A stretch of 64,000 nt of DNA from Ophiura sarsii. Lineage: Eukaryota; Echinodermata; Ophiuroidea; Amphilepidida; Ophiuridae. The DNA is taken from the NCBI GenBank assembly GCA_035610835.1, contig CM069448.1, positions 26,375,905-26,439,904 on the forward strand, given 5' to 3'. A program made the translations under genes and the position numbers. This document shows, in pieces, positions 24,554 to 35,654 of this stretch. Numbering within the stretch: position 1 is the stretch's first letter; every line of letters starts with the position of its first letter. The notes beneath the pieces are model-generated. The model made no database searches. It saw only the letters and a program-made list of their open reading frames with translations, and was not told the DNA's origin.

Positions 24554-24588
<35 letters not shown>
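24551..24588. repeat. TA microsatellite
   Basis: About 18 TA units at the right end of the tRNA-bearing element. Copy 1 has only about five, so it has expanded. Confidence 0.9.
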
Positions 24589-24589
<1 letters not shown>

Positions 24590-24653
24590 CGTATGGCTAA
24601 AATTCATAAAAACATACGCGCAGCCAAAAGGAAACATATGAGTGAGTGGCCAT

Positions 24654-24715
24654 AGTATAAACAAAACGTGTAAGATAATACGTCTAGGGTTACACGTATA
24701 ACATCGCTATCAGAT
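24654..24715. mobile_element. Short remnant of ACGTGTAAGGT-type element
   Basis: GGCCATAGTATAAACAAAAC and the following CGTGTAAGATAATACGTC match 8951-9065 and 56765-57115. It is shorter than the copy 1 version. Confidence 0.6.
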
Positions 24716-26445
24716 TTCGTCAACAGAAATTATGCAAATGAGGCAACTGGCGGCGCTATTCATCTCATTATGTGACGTCATCCGCGTCATGCTTGTTTTC
24801 AAGAAATTCCGAAAACCAATATATAGGGGCTTCCCTCCTTTCCATGCTTTTCATTAGATAAAAATAGTCAGCTGACCCAATATCTGATCAATTATCAAAC
24901 GTTGTCTGGAGCGGATCGCTTTTACGCCCCAGTTTTACCCCAATTGTGACCATGTTAGTGTATTGACGTACGTGTTATGTTCCCCTTCTTTTTATCACTG
25001 CATTTATTTGGAATTCCTTGGTGTAATACTGAATGTTGTGGGTAAAGTTGGCTGTCTTAGCTACAGTTTGATGCCAAATTCGTCTAGCTCCGTGTGCGTG
25101 TATACTCAGTGTAATATGCATGAATTTGACAGTGCGATTTTGAGTAATGTTTTTGTTTATGGTATGGTGTATCATCACGATCGCGTATGATGAATTCGGT
25201 GCACGTGTCGTCCATCAATTTTGTTAAATAGAATTGATAATCAGATGAAATAATCACGATTGTCTTGATTCAAATCAGAATAATTTAAATTGAAAGAGTA
25301 ACATCAAAGGGGTCTTATAGTCCAATTATTAACTTGATTTTACTTTTTTTTACCGGGGAAAAGTTTCCGATGCGATGCTAATTAATAATTCATATATTTG
25401 ACCCAAGCAGTTGACCTTTGATAAAATTCATTCTGCACATGCTCAGAACCTGATCAAATTCTGACATTGGTTGAGTTGGTCATGTTTGTAAGTGTACAGT
25501 TAACAAATAGGGTTTATTCCGTAAATAGCATAAGCTTGTAAGATATCAAATACAGGCCACTCATAGAAACAAACCCTTTTTTAACATTTGCCTTTTTTGA
25601 TTGAAACCGACCTTGACACTAGAAATCAAACAGTAATTGACATTGATTGATTATCCCCTTTCGCTTTAAATATTAAATTGAATTAAATTGAACTACCACT
25701 TTACTGAAATCAAATCGATGGTTTTCTAGGTCTCTTAGACTGATTTCGTAATAGATCGACGTTAAGTTGAAATACCTATTGTAGGTCGCTCGTTTTCAAG
25801 ACGACACGAAAACCACTTGTTTTATTGGTGGGAGAATGAACCTTAAGGGAATGGGCGCCGATTCAAAATGTTAAAGTCATACAGAATTGAAGACCTTAAC
25901 AAATCGATACTGTTTAAATATCTAATCTTAAGAAATTAGTATTGGTCCCGGAGAAAAAAATTAAATTTTCTCCCGTCTCCTAAAGGAAAAGTTTCGTGAT
26001 AGCTACACAATTTTAAATTAAATTTGGGACAGGGGAAACTCTTAATCTAATTCTTATCGATTCTCAGGTGAACAGTTTCCAATTTCGAACGAATCTTAAT
26101 TAATTATTGTACACAATGCAAGTCAGATGTGAGATCACGTTTTGCGCACAAATTAAAATGGTCTCGCCAAATCTCTTTGAATCTCGAGCTACAAACAGTT
26201 GTTGATGACGTGTGGTGACCTAGCTAACGATTCCTCAGACGTTCTACTTGACATATCAGAGAAAACTCTCCAACATTTCATCAGTGGCCTCCAAATTATT
26301 TCGCCGAAAATCCATTGGGTAGTTAGTTACCTCTCGTCAAATTGTTCCTTTGGAAGATTACCTCTGCTCAACTTAGTAATTCCGAAAAAATATCCATCTT
26401 TGACATCTCAATTCTTTTGCTATTTGCATCTGTTTCTCTTCCACC
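24716..26445. other. Noncoding 5' flank of GPCR B, copy 2
   Basis: This aligns with 9100-10704. An extra segment of about 180 bp (24953-25132) has no clear inverted repeat; it is either an insertion here or a deletion in copy 1. An open frame at 26199-26459 ends just inside gene B and is not conserved in copy 1. Confidence 0.55.
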
Positions 26446-27651
26446 ATGACGATAGCTGAGGAGGGCTGGCCGCTATTTAGTGTGTATCTTATCATTGCTG
26501 TATTCGGTATTCCTGGGAATGCACTCATTTTGTGCGTTTATGCGACTAAGAAATCTCGCACAAGTACAGATGTCCTGATCATGTTATTGGCTTTGTCGGA
26601 TTTCATATATTGTGCGACTCTACCGACGATGTATTTCTATATTCTTTCGACTTGTACGCATCAGTCTGTCGCATTCTGCAGATTTGAGACATTTTTCGCA
26701 TATCTTTCCGTTTGCTCGTCAATATTTCTCACTGAAGCTATTGCTGTAGATCGTTATTTTGCGGTATGTTTTCCTTTAAAGAAGATCATCAATCCACATC
26801 GGGCCAGGGTGATGGCATTGTTATGCTGGATACTAGCCGGGCTCATATCAGTGTTTCCTACTGCTTTGATGACTGTCGTAGCTCATAACCACACATCTAC
26901 TGTCCCGCGATATGAAAATTCAACCGTTTCCCATATACCCAGCTATTATCCTTGTACAACCTGTTATATGAAAAGAGGTCAAGAGATAAAGGTTCTCATC
27001 TTCATTATCGTTGCAGTTTTGTTCATTACAATGGGCTGCTTGTATTCTCTTGTATACATGGCAATACGCCGTCAAATGAGGGTACGGAATGAAATGGGAA
27101 TTAACTCTCTTTCACTTTCTACAGCCAAACCGGTAGTTTCTTCGCAACATGTCGCGAAAGGAGTGTCCTTCAACACTGAAAGTTCAATTGCTATGAAATA
27201 TACCAATTCAAGACCGACTTGTCAGCCCTTAGCAGCACCTGATGATCGTGTCAATAATAACAAAGACATTGAATCTGGCTTTTCAAAATCTATAAATTCA
27301 AGGAACACAAGGCAGAAAGAAGAGCCAGACACGGGCTCTTATTTTAATGGTAAAGGACCAACTCGCGACAGAAATATCGTTCAACGCAGAACAACGCGAA
27401 TGTTATTCGTTATAACCTTTGTCACATTTGCAACATGGACTCCAACTTTCGCAATATTGGTTACTGCTCAAATAAACCCTAACATTTTTGAAGGTATGGG
27501 CTCAGCTGAATGGGCACTGGTAGATATCACGCAATCATTGTACGCCATAAACTATGCGGCTAATGTATACATTTATTTGGCTGCTAATTGGAAATTCAGG
27601 GATCAATGTGCGGACGTATTTCATCGGATAAAACGTCGACTTAATAGGTAA
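26446..27651 (+). CDS. Class A (rhodopsin-type) GPCR, orphan, gene B copy 2, intact
   Basis: A single-exon receptor of 401 residues. The N-terminus is about ten residues, then TM1 (about 11-33) with GIPGN, TM2 with LALSD (D52), C78 at 3.25, DRY at 102-104, TM4 about 122-143, loop 2 with N148 and N158 sequons and CTTC at 170-173, TM5 ending YSLVY, a basic Ser/Asn-rich loop 3 of about 110 residues, TM6 with W331-T-P333 and TM7 with NVYIY (373-377). As in gene A, the TM7 proline of NPxxY is replaced, here by valine. It is related to gene A but far more to gene C. The start ATG is preceded by CACC, a good context. It is expected at the plasma membrane; the ligand is unknown. Its duplicate at 10705-11934 is dead. 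Confidence 0.93.
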   Translation: MTIAEEGWPLFSVYLIIAVFGIPGNALILCVYATKKSRTSTDVLIMLLALSDFIYCATLPTMYFYILSTCTHQSVAFCRFETFFAYLSVCSSIFLTEAIAVDRYFAVCFPLKKIINPHRARVMALLCWILAGLISVFPTALMTVVAHNHTSTVPRYENSTVSHIPSYYPCTTCYMKRGQEIKVLIFIIVAVLFITMGCLYSLVYMAIRRQMRVRNEMGINSLSLSTAKPVVSSQHVAKGVSFNTESSIAMKYTNSRPTCQPLAAPDDRVNNNKDIESGFSKSINSRNTRQKEEPDTGSYFNGKGPTRDRNIVQRRTTRMLFVITFVTFATWTPTFAILVTAQINPNIFEGMGSAEWALVDITQSLYAINYAANVYIYLAANWKFRDQCADVFHRIKRRLNR

Positions 27652-27874
27652 ACCGTGAATTGTTTCAGCTAGGTTTGTTTAAATGTTTTCAACCATCATT
27701 AAACGCTTATACTCCTACGTTGGCATAGCGATCAACTCCTTACCCTTAGACAAGGCCTTCTCCAGTCTCATCTTATTGTGAAATCATGTAGGCTACACGT
27801 GCGCTCAGAAAACTTGCTTGGTGTATTAATCAGAGACGGGGAATATCTTGTTATTACGAACTCCCTGTATGCTG

Positions 27875-27985
27875 CATAGGGGTCAATGCATGGACGTATT
27901 TGTAAGGATACACCGCCGACTTCAGGTAAACCGTGAATCGTGCCAGCTAACATGGTTTGATTATGTTCAAGCATCACTATAGTTT
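27875..27985 (+). pseudogene. Relic of a further GPCR B 3' end, copy 2
   Basis: GGGGTCAATGCATGGACG and GGTAAACCGTGAATCGTG repeat the end of gene B (27598-27664) about 280 bp downstream. It is the duplicate of the relic at 12185-12300. Confidence 0.65.
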
Positions 27986-28930
27986 AATCAGTTCCAGAAC
28001 TATTCGGTTTTTATCTCTCCTCGCGCTAAGTAATCCAAACGTACACGTACGCGTGAGATTGTGGCAACACGCACATGGTTTTAGTCACACGCACACGGTT
28101 TTGGTCGCACGCACGCGTCACGCATATGATGCACAGTGCGCTTGTTGCCTCCATGCGCTCCAGCGTTCTTATGAATTCATTCGCCGATGTAAGGAGGCTT
28201 CGCCAATTTGGAACTGATCAAACTATAATTCAATTCTTAAAGGGATCGAAAAGATTCAGTGGAAGGTATGAATTCAGACTTCTCCTGTTTTCACCCATCC
28301 CCACTCGTGGTCTGCTGCAATCGGAAAATCAGGGTCTTTCGATAATCGTTGGTACCGAGAAAAAAAATCAAAATAAGGAACGGAATCAAAATCCAATCCA
28401 ACCCGTTGTGAAATAAGGTTTCATTATTACGTATGTTGTGAAATACGAGAATATTAATTATCAGTCTTATTTCTGTGCGTATTTCTGCGTGATATTTCTT
28501 AACCAGAATGTTTAATTAATGAAGTGTTGGTAGACATTCCGCGCGATTTTACTCTCTCTAATACCAGATAGTTAATTGTCGTACTTTATCGGTAACTTTT
28601 CGTTTTGTAGTCAATGTTATAAGTTGTCGATCCCTATCTCCTCCCTCTACTTTGAAAGCTGTCAACACGTCCCACATACCCGACTCACATTTGGCGCCAC
28701 AAGGAGGCGAGGTGATGGTAAGGGTGTACATGCATGGTATGTACAAGACTGTCTGTGTAGGATTGATGACATTAAAGCAAGGAATCATTGTAAAGCTAGT
28801 ACGCTTTAGTAGCTAGTATCTTGTACGTATTAAGACTTATGATAATCGTATATGATAGTTATGTAATTTTGTATCACCATATGTACAAATACCCATACAT
28901 TTTCAAGAGAATGTTTGGATTTTCACAGGG

Positions 28931-29151
28931 ACTAACGACAAAAAAGTTGCATTAGAATTGGTTTCCTATGGGATACCAATGATTTGTATTGTTCACTGTG
29001 TGCTATGGGAACCAGTCACGTATCTGGATGAGTGGGTAACAGGTATCGAAAGAGAGTCTGTACACACACACCCCTTCACTGCGTAATCACACACCAACCA
29101 ATGATATCCCATAGAAACCCAATTTTAATGCAACAATTTTGTTTGTAGTTA
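28931..29151. mobile_element. Foldback MITE
   Basis: ACAAAAAAGTTGCATTAG and CCTATGGGATACC at the left are mirrored by GGATATCCCATAG-type sequence and CTAATGCAAC-type sequence at the right (29104-29150), giving imperfect arms of about 55 bp. There is no coding capacity and the target duplication is not resolved. Confidence 0.65.
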
Positions 29152-29550
29152 TGGTCATTGAAACAATCATAACTTCAAAACTATCCACTCGATTATCATG
29201 AATGAGGAAAAGAAATTTGCTCATGAAATGTTTATTTCAGATTTGTTTGTACCGATTATTGATTTTGGATTAGCCAACATCAAAGCACCTGGTCAGGGAC
29301 AATTTGTGTTAGGTGTATTACTTTGGCGATTACCGTATAAGTATAACGTACATGACACTTATACGTATAAGCCATACGTACTAGTTTTGCAGTGTGGCCA
29401 AAGCAACGTCATCTACATAGTTGAAGTTCCGAATAAATCACCACCATATTCAATGAGGCATGCGTATCAATGACCCATCAGGCCAAACATATGTCTTGGT
29501 CATATCTCAGGAGAAAACAATTAAATATTATTTGATTTGCATCACAACTG

Positions 29551-29650
29551 TTTATAGTGAGGTTTATACAAACATTTGTTTTCTCATTACACTGAAGTTG
29601 TTTAAAGTGAGGTTTATACAAACATTTGTTTTCTCATTACACGGAAGTGT
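29551..29650. repeat. 50-bp tandem duplication
   Basis: Two units (29551-29600 and 29601-29650) differ at a handful of bases; both contain GAGGTTTATACAAACATTTG. Confidence 0.9.
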
Positions 29651-30227
29651 TACGTTTTGAGTACAGTACACCGATTGCCTTATGTTATATTCAATGTAAG
29701 CTCATTCTGTGATTGCAATTGCAATTCTGTAATTGCATTTTTCACGGTCAAAACATTCTTTTCAAAATGGAAGATTAACATACGAACAATAATTCGAAAA
29801 TGCGTTATATGTAGATGACAGTAAATGTATATCAATTCAGCATTCTAATATATACGAGCTGCAAATTAAAGCTTTGTTGGAAAATATAAAAGGTTCGTCA
29901 AAATAGGAACTTCAGAATATCAATACCGACGTAGTATTGGTTGCCATAGAAATTTGACCATCTATCAACATGTGTGTGTATTAATAATAAAGAAATACTA
30001 TAAATACGTGTACACGAAATGCAGATGCGATGTATTTTTAAGAAAGTCGCTGAAGCTAGCTGCAGAAACACCGTAATTTATCACGGTTGTATGGCTATTA
30101 AGATAAGGATCATCGTGCGTTATACTCGTTTAGATGTGTAGCTTCTCAAATAGTTTACAAAGGAAATATATATATATACATATATTTGAGTCACCTTTGA
30201 TACAAATATATCTGAGACGATTTCAAC

Positions 30228-31457
30228 ATGACTATCGCAACAAAGTTTTTTCCCTACTTCATTAGAGATATTATCATTGCTGTATTCGGTGTTCCTGGGA
30301 ATGCACTTATTCTGTTCGTTTACGCAACTAAGAAATCGCGCACAAGTACAGATGTGTTTATCATTTGGCTAGCTCTGTCGGATTTCTTATATTGTTCAAT
30401 CACACCTCCCGTTTTCTACTTTAGTTGGGTGATTTGTCCAGAGTTATCACTCGCGTATTGCAGAATTCGAACATGTATTGCATACTTATCTATCTTACTA
30501 TCAATATTTCTTACCGAAGCTATCACCGTGGATCGTTATTTGGCGGTGTGTCTACCTCTGAAAAAAATCATCAACCCTCACCGTGCCAATTTGATTGCAG
30601 TCGTATGTTTCATATTAGCTGGAGTCATAACAAGCTTTCAAGTAATTTCTATCACAAACGTCACAGATTATACTTCAATTCAAGATGGAAATATAACAAC
30701 CTCTATCCGTAAGTGTACCTCTTGCGTATTTCTTGACAGCAAAAGGAAAAAACTCGCCCAAACTGTTAATTTAAGTATTATTACAATACTGTTCATATCT
30801 ATGGGTGTTTTATACTCTCTCGTGTACAGAGCGATTCGCCGGCATGCAAAGGTACGGGTGGCAATGGGTTTAAATGCTATACCTAGTTCTACATCGCAAA
30901 CGGCCGCGTCCGTACATAATTGCACTACAAGACCCTCTGGCGTAGCAAATACATCCACACACGGAGCAAGTTATCCTAAAACGACAACAAAAGGACCTCA
31001 AGAAAGCGTGGACAGTCCTACGCGTACTGTTTCATCCTATTTAGCCTCAGATGTTGTCAGAATGAAAGGCTACAACGAAGCTGGACCTTCGCGTTCTAAC
31101 ATGGATGACGCTGAAGTAAAGGTTAGCCACGAGTCGCGAGGAAATCGCCCCTTTTCTGACAAAAACAGACTAAACACTGATCGAAACAGGAGTCAACGCC
31201 GAATTACATTCATGTTATTTGTGATTACCTTCCTGACATTTGCAACATGGACTCCAACTTTAGTATTAGCGATCATTTATGTATTCAATCCTCTTTTCTT
31301 GATGGGATTAGGCAAAGGGGTACTTGCCCTGATTAACCTATCTCGATCTATGTATTCCATAAACCATGCAGCTAATATGCTCATCTATCTTGCTTGTAAT
31401 AAGAAGTTTAGAGAGCAATGTATGGAATTATTCCGTCGGATTCGCCGTCGATTTTGA
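30228..31457 (+). CDS. Class A (rhodopsin-type) GPCR, orphan, gene C, intact
   Basis: A single-exon receptor of 409 residues, clearly paralogous to gene B: both share KKSRTSTDV after TM1, FLTEAI before DRY, LKKIINPHRA in loop 2 of the cytoplasm and FATWTPT in TM6. Marks are GVPGN, LALSD (D52), C78, DRY at 102-104, sequons N144 and N155, KCTSC (CxxC at 163-166) in extracellular loop 2, W341-T-P343 and NMLIY (383-387), again without the TM7 proline. Loop 3 is the longest of the family (about 120 residues). The N-terminus is only about a dozen residues. A polyadenylation signal lies 39 bp after the stop. It is expected at the cell surface; the ligand is unknown. Confidence 0.94.
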   Translation: MTIATKFFPYFIRDIIIAVFGVPGNALILFVYATKKSRTSTDVFIIWLALSDFLYCSITPPVFYFSWVICPELSLAYCRIRTCIAYLSILLSIFLTEAITVDRYLAVCLPLKKIINPHRANLIAVVCFILAGVITSFQVISITNVTDYTSIQDGNITTSIRKCTSCVFLDSKRKKLAQTVNLSIITILFISMGVLYSLVYRAIRRHAKVRVAMGLNAIPSSTSQTAASVHNCTTRPSGVANTSTHGASYPKTTTKGPQESVDSPTRTVSSYLASDVVRMKGYNEAGPSRSNMDDAEVKVSHESRGNRPFSDKNRLNTDRNRSQRRITFMLFVITFLTFATWTPTLVLAIIYVFNPLFLMGLGKGVLALINLSRSMYSINHAANMLIYLACNKKFREQCMELFRRIRRRF

Positions 31458-31495
31458 TACTCGTTTTTCTTGTTATGACAACATTCCATACCATA

Positions 31496-31501
31496 AATAA
31501 A
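31496..31501 (+). terminator. Polyadenylation signal of GPCR C
   Basis: AATAAA lies 39 bp after the stop codon and fits a short 3' UTR. Confidence 0.55.
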
Positions 31502-32819
31502 GACTAAACTAGATTATTCATCGTACTGCCCTTGTTAGAAACAGTGGGTCAAAGTGGTGATAGTTTACTGAATGTGGTTGTATGAAACCTGAAAAAAGAT
31601 AACTAAGTCATGTTAAATTCTGGCTCTGGTATAAATGAAACTTTTACAACGTTTTCATACTCTTAATAGTCAGAAACCAATTGAAGAGAAGTACAATAGT
31701 GCATTGAAATTGTGTAAATGCACTCACCGTGTCCGGATAAACGCTTGCACATCGCACTTTAGTTTGAGTGATAGTTCACGCAGCACAGGTTCGTCGACCT
31801 TTTATGCTAACCTAGTAAATATGGCACTCGCAACATTAGGTTACTAACATTTTGTATTCATATGAACTTATATTAGATATATCTAAAGTAAATAACCATT
31901 TATTCTACTGTCATATTATATATGATTAGTTCCAAATGCTGATGTTTCGTTTCGTACAACCATTTTCCTATAACCTCGTATAACAAATAGCATAAGTCAC
32001 AAATAACCGCCTCATCTATCTAATAAGACGCCACAATCATCACAATTTTAATTTCCTATTTCTGTTAATATGTATTGATACCGATCATATTGAAACATTT
32101 ATACACTTATATCTCACATCTATATCTCGTGACCATTACATGTAGAAAGAATGGCTTATCAAAAATGTATTTTCTGAAATTTGAAGCTCCTAAATAAAGG
32201 ACATTAGAGATGTTAGATATTCGATTATTTCTGTAATAATTATTATTGATCGTGTGATTGACGACTGTTTAATTAATCAAACCAGTGATTGAATGATTGA
32301 ATGATCAATGGTTTATTTTTGATTGATTGATTGATTTATTGGTTGATTGTTGTATTGTTCAATTGGTAAGATTGGTAAGGATTGCAAAAAATTGCAAAAG
32401 CAGCTAGTTCTGAGTCCTAAACTCAACGGAAGTTCCGCCAGGCAAGGAGTTGTTATAGTTAACTGGAGAAGGTATGAGCATCGAAGCCATTCAACTAACT
32501 CTGTCCTGGCTGCTGATGGGTAATTTGTTCCGGTTCCGGTCGACCTGATTTCGATCGCATAGTGGCTTGTCCTTTTCCAATTCATCACAATATGACAGTT
32601 CAGCGGGTGTTTATTGGTAGACTAGTATTAATGCTTCTAGTCTTCACTATTTACACACGGCCCTAAGTTAGGATCCAGTCTAGTTTATAGCATCATGGCG
32701 GCCTTCAAATACTGTGAAGAGTTTATTTACGAAGACGATTAGAGATCCATTTATAAGTTGGTATATTATATAAGCATCAAACTGTAAAAATAAATTTTTT
32801 GTATACACGTTTATTATAT
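31502..32819. other. Gene-poor spacer with GATT microsatellite
   Basis: A degenerate TGAT/GATT tract lies at about 32275-32350. No gene is seen. Confidence 0.55.
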
Positions 32820-33230
32820 ACATGTACACACGTGTATTTCCAACATTCAAATTTGGCTGCTGTTTGTTGGCCATGGCCTAGAGGGCACGTACGCTGCGAT
32901 TTAGGAGATACTTTGGTTAACAACCTTGTTAGGTAATAAGAGGATTTCGAGTGAAGTGGCGTACGTGGCCGGCTGTTGTTGGTTGTAAAGAACCAATTAT
33001 CAATCGACTTTGATTTCTTGTGTCTTCTCCATTCTATAATGACTCCTTGCTCGAAGCGATTACCCTCGACGGTGCTTATTTTAATATTCGTCATTAATAA
33101 AACAGCATCGTGCTTTTAATACTTCTGTATAGACAATTTAATTAAAACAGAACAACATAGATGGGGATTGTTTCAAATTAAGATAGGCGTGTTAGTCAAT
33201 AAAAGTATCTAGGCGAATGAACGGTAACGC
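32820..33230. repeat. Duplicated noncoding block, unit 1
   Basis: This block matches 33450-34190 in order: GTACGCTGCGATTTAGGAG with TACGCTGCTATTTTAGGAG, TTCTTGTGTCTTCTCCATTC with TTCTTGTGTCTTTTCCATTC, and TCATTAATAAAACAGCATCG with TCATTAATAAATCAGCATCG. The second unit carries extra sequence between these anchors. Confidence 0.75.
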
Positions 33231-33375
33231 TACAGTCATATAGTAGATTGGAAACTAAAATAGTGCGACGTTTAAGGTTTGTATGGTATTGCTGTATGAT
33301 ATCTGCATTTTCAGGCATGTTTCTCAACCAGTACACCAGTGAGTGGTGAAATGGGGTCAATCCCTCTTAAAGATA

Positions 33376-33428
33376 CACATGATCGTCTACCCTGGGTAGA
33401 CAGTCATGTGGGTATTTCCATTTGTGCG
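33376..33428. mobile_element. Solo right end of the tRNA-bearing inverted-repeat element
   Basis: GGTAGACAGTCATGTGGG and GGTATTTCCATTTGTGCG match the right terminus of the elements at 8522-8890 and 57906-58162. No left end is nearby. Confidence 0.6.
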
Positions 33429-33449
33429 TATGTATGTGTATATACACGG

Positions 33450-34190
33450 GTTTGTCAACATTTATATTTGACTAGTTGTTGTTGTTGACCGAGGCGTAGA
33501 CTGCACATACGCTGCTATTTTAGGAGAAATGTTAGTTAACCACCGTGCTACGTAATAAGGATTTCGAGGGACAGATCTGACTGAAGTCAAGTGAACTGGC
33601 GTGGCTTTTGTTAGTTGTAAAGAAACAATTGACAATATCGACTTTTAATTCTTGTGTCTTTTCCATTCTATAACAACTCCTTGGGATTTAAATTCATCGT
33701 ATACTAAAATCACTCTTTTATGTTCTTGTTTCTCTAACGAATTCATAAATAAAATAATCGAAACACATTCATCTTCTTCAAGTGTCATTGTTCGGATTTG
33801 GTTTTCTTATTTGCTTGTTTGTTCGTTTATTGTGTTCTTTTTGCTGCTGTTTTGTTTTCCGATGTATTAGCCTTAAGATTAATAAAGATCCAACGATACC
33901 AAAGAATATATCGGTGTAAATTCAATACAAAGGTTTGTAAATAAGCAACGGTTAAAGTAAAATAAAATGAGATTTTTTGATGGACTAAACCATTCTTCCG
34001 TCCTTAACTCACCGGAAGTTCCTCGAAGTGACAGCCCTACGGAGCTCATTTATTCGTCATTAATAAATCAGCATCGTGGTTTTTTTTAAATTTCAGTATA
34101 TACACAATTTAATTAAAACAGATCAACATTTAAGATAGTCAACAAAAGTGACTAGGCAAAACTTTAGGCGAAAATGAGATGAGAAAATGA
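33450..34190. repeat. Duplicated noncoding block, unit 2
   Basis: This is the diverged partner of 32820-33230, in direct orientation. No gene is seen in it. Confidence 0.7.
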
Positions 34191-34884
34191 GAGGTGTTAA
34201 TTGTAACCAGGGACATAACAGGGAATGAAATTGTATATTCGGTAGGCTTTCTGCTAATTCGATTGACCTAACAAACCCTTTTCACTATTTTCTACAATAC
34301 ATTACTATTCCAGTGCGTACTTCTACCATGAAGGGGATAACTGGAAAATAGCTAATTGGAGTTACATGTCTGACGACGCCATTATATACGGGGCGTTCGG
34401 GACACACCCCTGGAATAGTGCATGGCGGGACATGAAATGAAAATATATTGCATTTTAACTGTGTTTGATATCATGAAACATTGATTGTCAGTTCTTTCAC
34501 ACACTGGAAATATAATAGATTAATACTAATTGTAGTGCCTCTTCTATTTCACAAGCCTGCTATTTCATGTAACGAAAAATGGAAGATGTTATGCTAGGCT
34601 AAGCGAAGAAAATAAAAGATATTACAATAAATAGGTCTATACATTACTTGCATTAAAACTGAACACATCAAAAGATTCAATAATTAAAAGGCGAGCATGC
34701 TTGTCTCTTTAATGACAGTTTGATTCAAACAATAAGATTAACTAAACGATGAAAATAAAGAAAGATATTAATAACTTTTTTATTCTTTTACTTCCCCGTT
34801 TTATATAATAGATATAGAGCTAATAGGCGTAATTAAGTAAACGATCAGGTTGCTTTATTAACCCCAATCCGCACTTATACATCA
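34191..34884. other. Unassigned spacer
   Basis: Nothing recognised. Confidence 0.5.
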
Positions 34885-34886
34885 CT

Positions 34887-35025
34887 ATACAGGGTGAATC
34901 AAAAGAAATTGTGCACTGATTGGAACGGTCAATTGACTTATGTGTGCAATGAACCATGCAATCGTTGTTGTTTGTATAAAGCGTAGTTGATCTTGTTTAT
35001 CTTCACAAAAATGAAAGTAATCGAC
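34887..35025. mobile_element. Solo end of a CAGGGTGA-type mariner-like element
   Basis: ACAGGGTGAATCAAAAGAAA, then GAACCATGCAATCGTTGTTG and GTTTGTATAAAGCGTA, is closely repeated at 48013-48115 and partly at 48188-48262. This defines a dispersed family with CAGGGTGA termini, of which only one end is present here. Confidence 0.6.
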
Positions 35026-35339
35026 TGAACAAGGGATTTACTTAATTCCCATCTAAATGACAACTTTGCCCCTTGCCCGGCTTGATGGTGGTCAATTTAG
35101 TATAAAAATGGCAAATTTTCGCGCGTTACGCGCGCATTTTTCCAGGAATATGATTATAGAAGCCCGTTTGAAAGAAAAATGTACCTTATTAATAATGGCC
35201 GGATTCGTGTAGATATGTTGTTAACATTTCACGCGCTGCGCGTGCATCAACTTTAGGATGCAACGTCATTCGCTGGAATAAACAACCCAGCTGCGCAATT
35301 TGTTTACTTAATAGAGTCAAACTGGTGTTCACCGGGAAA

Positions 35340-35640
35340 AAATACCCTTTGCCCCCCCCCCCCCCTGAAAAAGACCCCAGATACGCACTGAGCCCGGTTC
35401 GTTTACGGTTCTAAGCGTTGCGTCCCCATACCGGCGTGAAAAACTAATTTGCCTGTCTACCTTTCTCCTTTCTGTCCCTTATCTTTCCCTTTTTGTCTCC
35501 TCTTTTCCCTTTCTTTCCCTTCCTTTGCCTTCCCGATTTTCCGCTGCCGTCCCCGATTTTCCTGGTCATTTTTTTTTTCTCAGGGGGGGCACTCCGCCCC
35601 ACCCCCCCCCCCCCTCCCCCCTTGGCTACGCTACTTTGTC
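35340..35640. repeat. Poly-C and pyrimidine-rich low-complexity tract
   Basis: C runs at about 35350-35364 and 35605-35620 flank a long CT-rich strand (35450-35580). Open frames across it are artefacts of composition. Confidence 0.85.
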
Positions 35641-35654
35641 CAAAGACCGTCTTT

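Larger units (their letters stand above)
14445..27992 (+). repeat. Tandem segmental duplication, copy 2
   Basis: This is collinear with 1250-12303 and in the same orientation. It is longer mainly because of private insertions at 14954-15224, 16724-17235, 17900-19511, about 24240-24492 and 24953-25132. It holds GPCR A with a premature stop and intact GPCR B. Confidence 0.93.
27993..30227. other. Spacer between GPCR B and GPCR C
   Basis: This is unique sequence outside the segmental duplication. A CAC/ACG-rich stretch lies at 28040-28130. Apart from the foldback element at 28931-29151 and the 50-bp repeat at 29551-29650, nothing is recognised. Open frames up to 113 codons (28075-28416) show no domain. 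Confidence 0.55.

Noticed and set aside
28075..28416. A 113-codon frame between GPCR B and C
   Set aside because: It crosses a CAC/ACG-rich low-complexity region and shows no family similarity.
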